From contig NZ_CP137079.1 in assembly GCF_033170155.1 (NCBI RefSeq), positions 1,240,001 through 1,304,000 on the forward strand: DNA of 64,000 bases, given 5' to 3'. Position 1 is the stretch's first letter; every line of letters starts with the position of its first letter. Shown piece after piece: positions 40,900-52,094 of the stretch. A model generated the notes under the pieces. The model was not told the origin of the DNA. It ran no database searches and saw only the letters and a list, made by a program, of their open reading frames with translations. The DNA comes from Raineyella sp. W15-4 (GTDB lineage Bacteria; Actinomycetota; Actinomycetes; Propionibacteriales; Propionibacteriaceae). Position numbers and translations under genes: made by a program.

Positions 40900-43503
40900 A
40901 TGAGCACCGTGCAGGGGGCGGGATCCCCGATCCGGGCCGCCGGTCACCGGGTCCGCCGGGCGCGGGGAGCCGGCCGGGCCAGCCTCGGCCTGGCCTGGCG
41001 CTACCTGCGGGGGCGCGGGTTGCGTTCGTTGCTGACCAGCCTGGCGGTCGCCCTCGGTGTGATGCTCGTCTTCGGCTTGAACGGCGTGCTGCCGACCATC
41101 ATGCAGACCTTCAACCGCTCGATCCTGTCCACCTCGGGTCAGATCGACTTCTCCGTGACCAGTACGCTCTCCCAACCGTTCCCGACGACGGTGCTGGACA
41201 AGATCTCCCGGGTCGACGGGATCGCGCTGGCGACCGGTGAGGTGGAGCAACAGGCCCCGCTGCCGGTCCGCAAGGACGTGCCGGTGGCCGACCAGGTCAC
41301 CGCCGTGACGGTCATCGGCGTCGATCCGTCGGTCACCGGACGGATCCGTGACTACCCGATCGTCGAGGGCCGGGTGCTGTCCACCACCGACACCAGCTCC
41401 GTGGTGCTCGCCGCGGACCTGGCCGGCAGGCTGGGGCTGCGGGTGGGCTCCGAGCTCGCCCTCCCGTCACAGGTCGGGACGACGAAGTTCACCGTGGTCG
41501 GCCTGCTGTCCACCCCGACCGTCGGCGGTCAGGAACGGGCCTACGTGCCGTTGCCGGCGGCGCAGCAGCTGTTCGGGCTGGGGGACAAGCTCACCGTGGT
41601 GCAGGCGACGCTCGCTCCCGGCGCGGACCGCAGCCAGGTCGAGGACGCCGTCCGCCGCGCCGCCGGCAGCGACTACACGGTGGGAGGCCTGTCCTCGGCC
41701 GGGACGCTGGTCGCCTCCCTGCAGACCAGCCAGTTCGCCTTCACCCTCTTCGGTGTCTTCGCGGTGGTCACTGCGGGGTTCATCATCCTCAACAGCTTCC
41801 GGACGATGGTGGCCGAACGCCGCCGCGACATCGGCATGCTGCGGGCGATCGGGGCCGGACGACGTACGGTCACGACGATGTTCCTGGCGGAGGCGCTCGT
41901 CCAGGGCGCGCTGGGGACGCTGCTGGGCCTGGTCCTCGGCTACGCCATGGCGGCCGGGCTGTTCGCCGTGATGCGGCCGGTGTTCGAGAACATCGCGCAC
42001 CTCGACCTGGGGCCGCTGGTGTTCGAGCCGGCGGCGTACGCCCAGGCGATCGGTCTGGGGATGGGCATCACCATCCTGGCCGCGCTGATCCCGGCCCGGG
42101 CCGCCGGCCGGATCACGCCGATGGAGGCGCTGCGCCCGGTGAGTGAGGCGGCCTACCGCAGTTCCGCCGGCCTGCGGGCGTGGATCGGTGTCGGCGTGCT
42201 GGTGGCGTCGGTGTTCTGCCTCGTCACCGGGGTGCCGGCAGTGATCGGGTTGGGGGCGGTGCTGTTCCTGGTCGGCATCGCGCTGGTCACCCCCGCGGTG
42301 GTCACCCCGCTGGCCCACGCGTTCGGCAACCTGGTCGACATCGTCTTCTCCCGTGAGGGCGCGCTGGCCCGGTCGAACCTGGAGCGCAACCCTGGCCGCT
42401 CCGCGGTCACGGTGACCGCCGTGATGCTCGGGCTGGCCTCGATCGTGGCGATGGTGACCGTCATCCAGTCGATCTTCGCCGGCTTCCTGGGCTACATCGA
42501 CAAGTCCCTCAGCGCGGACTACATGGTGATCCCGCAGTCGATCGTGCTGAGCCAGGGCAACGTTGCCGCCGGACCCCAGCTGGCCCAGGAGATCCAGCAC
42601 ACCCCGGGCATCGGCCCCGTCTCCAGCCTGCGGATCGCCCGCGGCCAGCTGAACGGCCGCGACGTCCAGGTGATCGGGATCGACCCCGCCAGCTATCTCA
42701 AGGTCGCCGCCCTGGACTGGAACCCGGGCTCCTCGGACGCCGCCGTCGGGCAGCTGGCGACCGGGCGCTGGCTGATCGGCAACGGCATCTTCTCCAGCCA
42801 GCAGGGGCTCATCCCGGGCCAGGCGGTCACCCTCCAGACCCCGAACGGCCCGCGGACCTATCACGTCGCCGGGATCGGCAACGACTACCTGAACGCCAAG
42901 GTCTCCACCCTCTATGTCAGCCAGGACATGCTCGCCCGGGACTTCAACGTCAGCTCCGACATGCTGATCATGGCCAACCGGCTGCCCACCGCGGATCCCG
43001 CGGCGACCAAGGCCGCCCTCGACAGGATCGTCCAGAACTATCCGGGGTTCCAGCTCTACGAGGCCTCCCAGTGGCGGGCCGAACAGCAGCGTACGTTCAA
43101 CGCCACCCTCGGCATCTTCAACGCCCTGATCGCCGCCCTCGCGGTGCCCTCACTGCTCGCCCTGCTGAACACCCTGGCGATGTCCGTGCTGGCCCGGACC
43201 CGGGAGATCGGCATGCTCCGCGCGGTCGGCTCGACCCGCCGGCAGGTGCGCCGGATGGTCGTCGCCGAATCGCTGCTGCTGTCGGTGATCGGCACCATGT
43301 TCGGCGTGATCGCCGGGATCTGGCTGGGCTACGCCCTGGTCCAGGCGATGAAGAACGTCGGCTGGCCGATGCCGTACGCCTTCCCGTACGGCGGGGTGCT
43401 GCTGACGATCGTCGTGGGCATCGTCTTCGGCGTCCTGGCGGCGCTGATCCCGGCACGGTCGGCGGCCCGGCTGGACGTGGTGGCGGCGTTGCACCACGAA
43501 TGA
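40900..43503 (+). CDS. ABC transporter permease with two FtsX domains
   Basis: 867 residues. Two FtsX/MacB-type four-helix regions flank extracytoplasmic domains: helices near residues 40-65, 280-400, 430-480, 510-540 and 740-860, with the repeated RRRDIGMLRAIGAG and TREIGMLRAVGSTRRQVRRM segments that couple to the ATPase. The internal duplication (two MacB-periplasmic-core plus FtsX units in one chain) means one polypeptide supplies both halves of the transporter. It starts 13 bases after the ATPase stop. Substrate unknown; drug, peptide or lipid export are all possible. Confidence 0.87.
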   Translation: MSTVQGAGSPIRAAGHRVRRARGAGRASLGLAWRYLRGRGLRSLLTSLAVALGVMLVFGLNGVLPTIMQTFNRSILSTSGQIDFSVTSTLSQPFPTTVLDKISRVDGIALATGEVEQQAPLPVRKDVPVADQVTAVTVIGVDPSVTGRIRDYPIVEGRVLSTTDTSSVVLAADLAGRLGLRVGSELALPSQVGTTKFTVVGLLSTPTVGGQERAYVPLPAAQQLFGLGDKLTVVQATLAPGADRSQVEDAVRRAAGSDYTVGGLSSAGTLVASLQTSQFAFTLFGVFAVVTAGFIILNSFRTMVAERRRDIGMLRAIGAGRRTVTTMFLAEALVQGALGTLLGLVLGYAMAAGLFAVMRPVFENIAHLDLGPLVFEPAAYAQAIGLGMGITILAALIPARAAGRITPMEALRPVSEAAYRSSAGLRAWIGVGVLVASVFCLVTGVPAVIGLGAVLFLVGIALVTPAVVTPLAHAFGNLVDIVFSREGALARSNLERNPGRSAVTVTAVMLGLASIVAMVTVIQSIFAGFLGYIDKSLSADYMVIPQSIVLSQGNVAAGPQLAQEIQHTPGIGPVSSLRIARGQLNGRDVQVIGIDPASYLKVAALDWNPGSSDAAVGQLATGRWLIGNGIFSSQQGLIPGQAVTLQTPNGPRTYHVAGIGNDYLNAKVSTLYVSQDMLARDFNVSSDMLIMANRLPTADPAATKAALDRIVQNYPGFQLYEASQWRAEQQRTFNATLGIFNALIAALAVPSLLALLNTLAMSVLARTREIGMLRAVGSTRRQVRRMVVAESLLLSVIGTMFGVIAGIWLGYALVQAMKNVGWPMPYAFPYGGVLLTIVVGIVFGVLAALIPARSAARLDVVAALHHE

Positions 43504-43511
43504 GGTGGATC

Positions 43512-43585
43512 TGGAGCGGATGACGGGAATCGAACCCGCGTAGCCAGTTTGGAAGACTGGGGCTCTACCATTGAGCTACATCCGC
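43512..43585 (-). tRNA. tRNA-Gly (TCC)
   Basis: On the minus strand, the acceptor stem GCGGATG pairs with CATCCGC, followed by discriminator T and an encoded CCA. The anticodon arm CCAGT-CTTCCAA-ACTGG gives anticodon TCC, and the T arm has GGTTCGATTCC. Transcribed convergently with the FtsX permease gene, 8 bp after its stop. Confidence 0.96.
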
Positions 43586-43674
43586 GCGCGTCGGCCGGCG
43601 ACGCAGTGCCTCACTATAGCGGCCAGCGCGTCGTACGGCCAAAGCTCAACGCGGCATGCCGTCGGCCCGGTTCG

Positions 43675-44382
43675 TCACCGTCGTCGGACGTGGGCGGCCT
43701 TCTGCCGGGTCTCCACCTCGTAGTCGGGATGCGCCTGCATCAGGTCCTTGAGCTTGGGGTAGCCCCAGGTGCGGGAGTCGAAGTCGGAGGCCAGCCGGGA
43801 CAGGTTGCTGCCGACCGCGCCGAGGTTCGCCCAGCCGTCGTCGCCGGCGGCGGCATCCACGGCTTCGGAGAGCAGCCGGTCCAGCTTCTTGTCGCTCTTC
43901 GGGCCGGCCTTGGTGTCCGGTGCGGCCCGGTCGGGCTGACCGGCCAGGTTCTCCACGTAGATGAAGGTGTCGCAGGCCGCCACGAAGGGCTTCGGGGTCT
44001 TGCGTTCGCCGAACCCATACACGGTGAGGCCCTGCTCGCGGATCCGGGCGGCCAGCCGGGTGAAGTCGCTGTCGCTGGAGACGATGCAGAAGCCGTCGAG
44101 GTTTCCCGCGTACAGCAGATCCATGGCGTCGATGATCATCGCGCTGTCGGTGGCGTTCTTGCCGGTGGTGTAGCGGAACTGCTGGATCGGTTGGATGGAG
44201 TTCTCCAGCAGCACCGCCTTCCATGGGCTGAGGTTCGGCGTGGTCCAGTCGCCGTAGGCGCGGCGTACGCTCGCCTTGCCGTACTTGGCGACCTCGATGA
44301 GCAGTTGCTCGATGTGCTGGGCCCCGGCGTTGTCGGCGTCGATCAGGATCGCCAGCCGCGCCTCGGTCGTTGTCTCCGTCAC
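43675..44382 (-). CDS. NYN-domain (PIN-like) protein with C-terminal OST-HTH/LOTUS-like domain
   Basis: 235 residues. The NYN domain (LabA/Limkain-like PIN fold) spans about 8-145, with acidic residues placed as in metal-dependent RNases: LIDADNAG, TDSAMIIDAMDLL and IVSSDSDF. The C-terminal 70 residues (DDGWANLGAVGSNL...WGYPKLKDLMQAHPDYEV) resemble an OST-HTH/LOTUS RNA-binding domain, the usual partner of NYN. An RNA-cleaving role is inferred from the fold. GTG start. Ubiquitous in actinobacteria and not obviously linked to its neighbours. Confidence 0.87.
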   Translation of the reverse strand: MTETTTEARLAILIDADNAGAQHIEQLLIEVAKYGKASVRRAYGDWTTPNLSPWKAVLLENSIQPIQQFRYTTGKNATDSAMIIDAMDLLYAGNLDGFCIVSSDSDFTRLAARIREQGLTVYGFGERKTPKPFVAACDTFIYVENLAGQPDRAAPDTKAGPKSDKKLDRLLSEAVDAAAGDDGWANLGAVGSNLSRLASDFDSRTWGYPKLKDLMQAHPDYEVETRQKAAHVRRR

Positions 44383-44488
44383 CCTGCGACCCCCTGATCC
44401 CGTCGTCCTTACCCGCGGCTGCAGTCTCCCACAGGGCGGGTCGTGGGGCTGTACGTACGCCGTCTCCCAGGTCTCCGGGCCGCCTCGG

Positions 44489-46876
<2,388 letters not shown>

Positions 46877-47255
46877 GGTGGTCTCGCTCTCATCGCTCGG
46901 CGGTCTTGCGGTGGCCTGTCCTGTGGCGGCGCGGTGAAGCCACGTCGCCTATGGTGGGCTGCCGGGCTGTCCGAGGCAAGCCCGGAGCGCCCGATCACGC
47001 CGGCATGGAGGTCGGTGGTAACGAGGGCTACGCCGCGCTTGATCGGATGGCGGTGTCGACCAGCGCCGTCTGCTGTTCTTTCCCTGGCGGCCGAACCCAC
47101 CTTCGGGGCGGGTTCCCGCCGCAATGCCGGGCGCTCGGCCGGCCAGCGGGGGCGTGCGGCCGGTGATGTCGTCCGCACAGCTGATTGGGCCTTGGGTCGT
47201 GTCGGTCTTGACCGGTAGATTTGACCCCAGCCGAGGGCACGAAAGGGGGCCGGCC
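46877..47255. other. 379-bp gap before the AbiE-like pair
   Basis: Divergent region between the UvrA-like gene (-) and the antitoxin-like gene (+). No convincing gene is seen; overlapping frames are Arg/Gly/Ala-rich and lack start signals. A plausible rightward promoter lies at 47192-47221. Confidence 0.5.
47192..47221 (+). promoter_or_regulatory. promoter of the AbiE-like pair
   Basis: TTGGGT (47192-47197), an 18-base spacer and TAGATT (47216-47221), about 35 bases before the ATG at 47256. Confidence 0.4.
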
Positions 47256-47600
47256 ATGAGTGTCACAGTTTCGCGCGGCTTCCGATTCGAGCAGACCATC
47301 CCGTACGACACCCCCGAGTCTCTGGATGAGCTTCATGGCCCGACCTCCGGGGCTGTCCGCGTACGCCCGCGCATCGACACCAGCCCCGACCCCGTCTACG
47401 ACCTGGCCGATCCTGGCCAACGGTGGAGTCTGTACAGCGCTGTGGTACGTGACGGGTTGCCCAGCGAGCAGGCAGCGATTCTCAATCGATCGGTGCTGCT
47501 CGTGCTCTGGGCTGAACTGAATCTGCCCGCGCGCTGTCGAGAAGTCTGGGAAGACAAGTTCCCGGAGCTGGCCGAGGCGTCGCACCGGAAGGCCTCATAG
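47256..47600 (+). CDS. AbiE-type antitoxin-like protein
   Basis: 114 residues. The pattern of a short beta-rich N-terminus, LDELHGPTSGAVRVRPRID, DPVYDLADPGQRWSLYSAVV and a Trp/Leu-rich C-terminus ending near VWEDKFPEL resembles the small gene that commonly precedes AbiEii-family nucleotidyltransferase toxins in actinobacteria. It ends directly at the start of such a gene (stop TAG then GTG), supporting the pairing. Antitoxin activity is inferred from position. GAAAGG lies upstream. Because the downstream toxin frame is broken, this may now be an orphan. Confidence 0.6.
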   Translation: MSVTVSRGFRFEQTIPYDTPESLDELHGPTSGAVRVRPRIDTSPDPVYDLADPGQRWSLYSAVVRDGLPSEQAAILNRSVLLVLWAELNLPARCREVWEDKFPELAEASHRKAS

Positions 47601-47981
47601 GTGCTGCCATTCCATCGGCGGCTGGCTGAGATCGGGCTGGCAGCGATCTCCGAGTTCGGGTTTGTCTTGGCTGGCGGGTATGCCATCTCCGCCAACGGGA
47701 TGGGTGACCGTCCTTCGGAGGACGTCGACATGTTCACTAATCGGGTGGACCCTGGCCAATTCGCTATGGCTGTCGAACGTCTCCGGAAGGCCTACTTGGT
47801 CAATGGGCTCCAGGTCGAAGACGAACGAATCCGCCCCACATTCGCTGAGTTCCAGGTTGCTGACCCAGTTTCAGGTGAAACTAGCAGTATTCAACTCGGG
47901 CTGGACTTCAGAGCCTTTCCACCCGCGACGCTCGACCTGGGACCGGTGCTCGATGCCCGTGACGCGGTGGGGGCAAAGATG
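47601..47981 (+). pseudogene. AbiEii/AbiGii toxin-family nucleotidyltransferase, 3'-truncated
   Basis: The first 127 or so residues match the AbiEii nucleotidyltransferase family: VLAGGYAISANGMGDRPSEDVDMF holds the GGYA and S-x-D-V-D-like nucleotidyl-transfer motifs (about residues 24-46), followed by SSIQLGLDFR and LDLGPVLDARDAVGAKM. In intact relatives this is followed by a conserved R-x-x-x-R-D-x-x-D-V-D helix region; here homology stops at about 47981 and the frame runs on for 84 unrelated residues (to 48233) antisense to the next gene. The C-terminal half is therefore missing. GTG start immediately after the antitoxin-like stop. Base composition is lower in G+C than the surroundings. Confidence 0.65.
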
Positions 47982-48452
47982 TCAGGTGAAGAGGGTGGGC
48001 CTCTTGGCAGCGGTTGCGGCGTCGCAGGCTTGTCGCAGTTGCTCAAGCAGGTCAGCCCGGTCCTCGACGACTGGCGGGAGGGCGATGACGATGCCGGGCT
48101 CGTCGACCCGCCACTCCAGGTCTCCCGGACCCTTCCAGATCCCGATCGCCATCCCGACGGTGATGGACGTTCGGTCGTCGGAGATTTGGAGCCCGACCGA
48201 CGGGCCCCCGCGGCCGAGGAGGAGACTGCCTGAGCGCACCGCGGACGAGAACGAGCCTCGGACCGTGCGTGGGACTGTACGCCACGGTCCGCCAGCAGCC
48301 ACCAGCAGCGCGTGCGGCGGAACCTGCAGGAACTCGGCCAGCGAAACAAGGTCGTCGTCTCGGTCCAGGCTGAAGTACGGGTGATCTGCGTCATCTGGGA
48401 ACAGCCCGTAGTACGGGTGATCTGCGTCATCTGGGAACAGCCCGTCACTCAT
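47982..48452 (-). CDS. unrecognised 156-residue protein with an internal duplication
   Basis: No family recognised. Residues 3-26 are two copies of a 12-residue unit (GLFPDDADHPYY and GLFPDDADHPYF) encoded by a 36-bp direct repeat; the rest is a compact alpha/beta-looking segment with SLAEFLQVPPHALLVAAGG, TSITVGMAIGIW and EWRVDEPGIVIALPP. No signal peptide or membrane helix. The ATG at 48452 has GAGAGGG 8 bases upstream. Its stop codon sits exactly where the toxin remnant loses homology, so its own C-terminus could also have been altered. G+C content is low for this genome, suggesting acquisition. Confidence 0.6.
   Translation of the reverse strand: MSDGLFPDDADHPYYGLFPDDADHPYFSLDRDDDLVSLAEFLQVPPHALLVAAGGPWRTVPRTVRGSFSSAVRSGSLLLGRGGPSVGLQISDDRTSITVGMAIGIWKGPGDLEWRVDEPGIVIALPPVVEDRADLLEQLRQACDAATAAKRPTLFT
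48375..48445. repeat. 36-bp direct repeat, two copies
   Basis: The unit starting GTACGGGTGATCTGCGTC lies at 48375-48410 and again at 48411-48445 (35 bases, the 36th differing). It is in frame inside the unrecognised minus-strand gene and duplicates 12 residues at its N-terminus. Confidence 0.92.
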
Positions 48453-48641
48453 GCCGGAAACCCTCTCAATGGTCGCTGCCTCTAGGCGCATCCGCCACGT
48501 GTCGGCGGCATTCCGCTGGACGATCGAGCACGGGGAGAGCTGGCACTGGCCGGACCGAGGATTGAGCCCAGGGGGACCGATGAACCTGCGATGAGGTGTG
48601 CAGCGATCCACCATCTACCCAGCGAGAGCAAATGTTCCACT

Positions 48642-48717
48642 TGGTCGGGGCGACAGGACTCGAACCTGCGGTCTCCTGCTCCCAAAGCAGGCGCGCTAGC
48701 CACTACGCTACGCCCCG
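48642..48717 (-). tRNA. tRNA-Pro (TGG)
   Basis: On the minus strand, the acceptor stem CGGGGCG pairs with CGCCCCG, followed by A and an encoded CCA. The anticodon arm CCTGC-TTTGGGA-GCAGG gives anticodon TGG. Its 3' end points towards the low-G+C AbiE patch, the orientation expected if an element had used it as an integration site. Confidence 0.96.
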
Positions 48718-48873
48718 GTCGTACGGACGGTCGCCGTACGTCACGACGTGCCGTACCCACGAGAGTCCTACCGGTCCGGCCGGCGGCTGGCCGTCGGCTC
48801 GGAACTGTTGGAGTCTAGCGGTGCGGTGGCGGTGCGGCCAAGTCCACAGTTTCGGCCTGCCGGGGCGGCAGGC

Positions 48874-48957
48874 TAGGATGTCATCCTGTCTGCGCCGGGC
48901 GAGGACTCAGTTGCGGACACCCATGACGTGAGGGGGCGACCGACCGGCCGTCGCCCT
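48874..48957 (+). promoter_or_regulatory. tig promoter -10 box and leader hairpin
   Basis: TAGGAT (48874-48879) would give a leader of about 100 bases before tig. The leader contains GGGCGAC (48934 region) and GTCGCCC, a 7-bp stem around a 9-base loop. The role of the hairpin is unknown. Confidence 0.35.
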
Positions 48958-48984
48958 GTGTCCATCGATTCAGGAGTATCCGTC

Positions 48985-50586
48985 TTGCCGAGCACTGTTG
49001 AGCAGCTGAGCCCCTCCCGGGCCAAGATCACCGTCGAGGTGCCCTTCGCCGACCTGAAGCCGCACTTGGACAAGGCCTACAAGGAGATCGCCCAGCAGGT
49101 GCAGATTCCCGGCTTCCGCCCGGGTCATGTGCCGGCAGCGATCATCGACCAGCGGTTCGGCCCGGGTGTCGCGCTGGAGCAGGCGCTGAACGAGGCGCTC
49201 CCGGATCTGTACTCCTCGGCGGTGACCGAGCACGAGCTGGTGCCGTTGACCCAGCCGGAGATCGAGGTCACCAAGCTCGAGCTCGGCGAGACCGTCGAGT
49301 TCACCGCGGAGCTGGACGTCCGGCCGGACTTCATGATCCCGGCGTTCGACGCCATCGAGGTCGAGGTCGACCCGATCGAGTCGACCGAGGAGGAGCTCGA
49401 GGAGCAGGTGAAGATCCTGCGTGAGCGGTTCGCCACCAACACCGAGGTGGACCGCCCGGCGGCCGAGGGTGATCTGGTCACCTTCGATCTGAAGGCCACC
49501 AAGGACGGCGAGCTGGTCGAGGGCGGCGAGGCCGAGGGCGTCACTTACCGGGTCGGCGCCGGCGGCATGGTCGAGGGCATGGACGAGGCTCTCACCGGGA
49601 TGACGGCCGGCGAGTCGAAGAGCTTCACCTCCGCCCTGGTGGGCGGCCCGGCGATGGGTCAGGAGGCCGATATCGAGGTCACCGTCACCAAGGTGCAGGA
49701 GCAGGAGCTGCCCGAGGTCGACGACGATTTCGCTCAGATGGTGTCCGAGTTCGACACCGTCGAGGAGATGTACGACGACCTGCGGGAGAACCTGGTCCGG
49801 CTGCACCGCGTCGACCAGGCCAACGCCGCCCGGGACAAGGTGCTCGACGCCGTCGTCAAGCAGATCGACCTGGAGCTGCCCGAGCAGCTGCTGGCCGCCG
49901 AGGTCGAGGCTCGCAACAACCAGGTCGACCAGGAGCTCGCCCAGGCCGGCATGACCCTGAAGCAGTACCTTGCGGACTCCGAGGAAGAGGCGGAGACCGA
50001 GGAGGAGTTCCGGGCCACCCTCGCCGACCGTGCCGCGCAGTCTGTCAAGGCCCAGCTGGTGCTGGACAAGATCGCCGAGGACCACGACGTCCAGATCGAG
50101 CAGACCGATCTCACCGAGCATCTCTTCGCCCGGGCCCGGGCCAACCGCACCTCCCCCGAGCAGGAGATGCAGCACATGCTCGAGCACGATCACACCCAGG
50201 AGTGGATGACCGAGATCCGCCGCTCCAAGGCCCTGTCGCTGATCCTCGGCGCCGCCACCGTCAAGGACACCGACGGCAACGTCGTCGACCTGGCGACCCT
50301 GCAGGCCGACGGCACCTTCGCCGAGCCCGAGGAGACCGCCGAGGTGGCCGAGGCCACCGAGGGTGCGTCGGCGACCTCCGTCCTCGAAGCCGAGCTGGTC
50401 GAGACCGCCGACGCCGAGGAGTCGGCCGCCGAGCCCGCCACTGAGGTGGCCGACCTGGCCGAGGCCGAGACCGTCGAGGTCGAGGAGACCCCCGAGGCGG
50501 AGACCGTCGAGGAGACCCCCGAGACCGAGGACACCACCGAGAAGGCCGAGCCGACCGACGCCGCGGTGGACGCCACCGCCGAGTGA
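48985..50586 (+). CDS. tig: trigger factor with an acidic C-terminal tail
   Basis: 533 residues. The N-terminal ribosome-binding domain has the GFRPGHVP loop near residue 43, a PPIase (FKBP-like) domain follows (about 150-235) and then the helical chaperone domain to about 440. It binds nascent chains at the ribosomal exit. The start is TTG, supported by AGGAG 8 bases upstream; the in-frame codons before it are not conserved in relatives. The last 85 residues are an Ala/Glu/Thr/Val tail with repeated EETPE units (net charge strongly negative), longer than in most trigger factors. It precedes clpP1-clpP2-clpX, as in many bacteria. Confidence 0.95.
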   Translation: MPSTVEQLSPSRAKITVEVPFADLKPHLDKAYKEIAQQVQIPGFRPGHVPAAIIDQRFGPGVALEQALNEALPDLYSSAVTEHELVPLTQPEIEVTKLELGETVEFTAELDVRPDFMIPAFDAIEVEVDPIESTEEELEEQVKILRERFATNTEVDRPAAEGDLVTFDLKATKDGELVEGGEAEGVTYRVGAGGMVEGMDEALTGMTAGESKSFTSALVGGPAMGQEADIEVTVTKVQEQELPEVDDDFAQMVSEFDTVEEMYDDLRENLVRLHRVDQANAARDKVLDAVVKQIDLELPEQLLAAEVEARNNQVDQELAQAGMTLKQYLADSEEEAETEEEFRATLADRAAQSVKAQLVLDKIAEDHDVQIEQTDLTEHLFARARANRTSPEQEMQHMLEHDHTQEWMTEIRRSKALSLILGAATVKDTDGNVVDLATLQADGTFAEPEETAEVAEATEGASATSVLEAELVETADAEESAAEPATEVADLAEAETVEVEETPEAETVEETPETEDTTEKAEPTDAAVDATAE

Positions 50587-50707
50587 CCTCCCGGTCACCG
50601 GACGATCCCGGGCGGCCGTTCCTCTTCGAGGGACGGTCGCCTTCGTCGTCCGCTCTGCCCGTAGCGAACACGACACGGATCGGGTCCGATTTGCCGCGAC
50701 GGGCCGG

Positions 50708-50713
50708 TAGGTT
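50708..50713 (+). promoter_or_regulatory. -10 box for leaderless clpP1
   Basis: TAGGTT, seven bases (CGGGATC), then the GTG at 50721, within the 134-bp gap after tig. It implies that clpP1 is transcribed from its own promoter as well as any read-through. Confidence 0.45.
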
Positions 50714-50720
50714 CGGGATC

Positions 50721-51350
50721 GTGAACGTGAATCAGGGAAGCCCCCTCGCCGCCAACGGCGCGAGCCCACTCGGCATGGCGGACAATGTCTACCAGTCCCT
50801 CTTGGCGAACCGGATCATCTTCCTGGGCTCGGAGGTCAAGGACGAGAACGCGAACGCGATCTGCGCCCAGATGCTCCTCCTGAATGCCGAAGACCCGGAC
50901 AAGGACATCTACCTCTACATCAACTCCCCGGGTGGATCCGTGACCGCGGGCATGGCCATCTACGACACCATGCAGTGGATCTCGAACGATGTCGCCACCG
51001 TGGCCATGGGGATGGCCGCGTCGATGGGTCAGTTCCTGCTCAGTGCCGGCACCCGCGGCAAGCGTTACGCCCTCCCGCACAGTCGGATCCTGATGCACCA
51101 GCCGTTGGGCGCCATCGGCGGCACCGCCACCGAGGTCAAGATCAACGCCGAGCAACTGCTGGCCACCAAGAAGGAGATGGCCAAGCTCATCTCCGGGCAC
51201 ACCGGCCAGCCGCTGGACAAGATCGAGGCGGACTCCGACCGCGACCGGTGGTTCACCGCGCAGGAGGCCCTCGACTACGGCTTCATCGACCATGTGTACG
51301 AGAAGGCGTCCCAGATCACCGCCGACCGCGACGACGCCCCGAACCAGTGA
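50721..51350 (+). CDS. clpP1: ATP-dependent Clp protease proteolytic subunit 1
   Basis: 209 residues of the S14 serine protease family. Catalytic Ser in GMAASMGQFLL, His in LMHQPLG and Asp in SDRDRWF are all present; [20 protein letters not shown] is the family's handle region. Actinobacteria need a mixed ClpP1P2 tetradecamer, and the two genes are adjacent here (11 bp apart). The GTG at 50721 is preferred on the leaderless promoter geometry; longer frames upstream run into the tig intergenic region without conserved sequence. Confidence 0.95.
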   Translation: MNVNQGSPLAANGASPLGMADNVYQSLLANRIIFLGSEVKDENANAICAQMLLLNAEDPDKDIYLYINSPGGSVTAGMAIYDTMQWISNDVATVAMGMAASMGQFLLSAGTRGKRYALPHSRILMHQPLGAIGGTATEVKINAEQLLATKKEMAKLISGHTGQPLDKIEADSDRDRWFTAQEALDYGFIDHVYEKASQITADRDDAPNQ

Positions 51351-51361
51351 GGAGGACGACC

Positions 51362-52072
51362 ATGGACAAGCAGCAGCTCGCTCGGTTCAACATGGAGCAG
51401 CGCCACGAGGCCCTGTATCCCACCGGACTGCCCCCGGTCGGCGCTGACGGTGTCGCCCCGCTCGGGCCCCGGATGGACTACTTCATCCCCCAGTGGGAGG
51501 AGCGTACGTCGTACGGCGTGCGTCGGGTCGACCCGTACACCAAGCTCTTCGAGGACCGGATCATCTTCCTCGGCACCCCGGTGACCGACGACATCGCCAA
51601 CGCGGTGATGTCGCAGCTGCTGGTGCTGCAGTCGATGGACCCGGAGCGGCCGGTCAGCATCTACATCAACTCGCCGGGCGGCTCCTTCTCCGCGATGAGC
51701 GCCATCTACGACACGATCCAGTACATCAAGCCCGATGTGCAGACGATCTGCCTGGGGATGGCGGCCTCCGCCGCGGCGGTCCTGCTGGCGGCCGGCACCA
51801 AGGGGCAGCGGCTCGCGCTGCCGAACTCGACCATCCTGATCCACCAGCCCTCGATGGGGCAGACCTCGTACGGTCAGTCCTCCGACATCGAGATCCAGGC
51901 CAACGAGATCCTCCGGATCCGTTCCCTGATGGAGAAGATGCTGTCCGACGCGACCGGCCAGACGGTCGAGCAGGTCAGTCGCGATGTCGACCGGGACAAG
52001 TACCTCACCGCCGACGAGGCCAAGGAGTACGGCCTGATCGACGACGTGCTGAAGTCCCTCAAGGACGCCTAG
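51362..52072 (+). CDS. clpP2: ATP-dependent Clp protease proteolytic subunit 2
   Basis: 236 residues. Catalytic Ser in [11 protein letters not shown], His in LIHQPSMGQ and Asp in DVDRDKYL. It has about 45 N-terminal residues before the mature-like start ([18 protein letters not shown]), consistent with the propeptide seen in actinobacterial ClpP2. It forms the second ring of the mixed protease, which docks ClpX or ClpC. GAGGAGGA precedes the ATG. Confidence 0.95.
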   Translation: MDKQQLARFNMEQRHEALYPTGLPPVGADGVAPLGPRMDYFIPQWEERTSYGVRRVDPYTKLFEDRIIFLGTPVTDDIANAVMSQLLVLQSMDPERPVSIYINSPGGSFSAMSAIYDTIQYIKPDVQTICLGMAASAAAVLLAAGTKGQRLALPNSTILIHQPSMGQTSYGQSSDIEIQANEILRIRSLMEKMLSDATGQTVEQVSRDVDRDKYLTADEAKEYGLIDDVLKSLKDA

Positions 52073-52094
52073 GTCACGAGGGGAACGAACAGTC

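Noticed and set aside
47982-48233. The reading frame that continues the AbiEii-like protein to 48233.
   Set aside because: The 84 extra residues are antisense to a gene with a better start and ribosome-binding site and do not resemble the family's C-terminal half; they are read-through after a break.
48642-48717. Attachment-site direct repeat for an element integrated at tRNA-Pro.
   Set aside because: I looked for a second copy of the tRNA 3' end on the far side of the low-G+C patch and did not see one, so integration is only suggested by orientation.
50650-50667. CGCT-N8-AGCG upstream of clpP1 as a ClgR binding site.
   Set aside because: ClgR-type motifs known to me have the half-sites closer together (about three bases apart); this spacing does not match.
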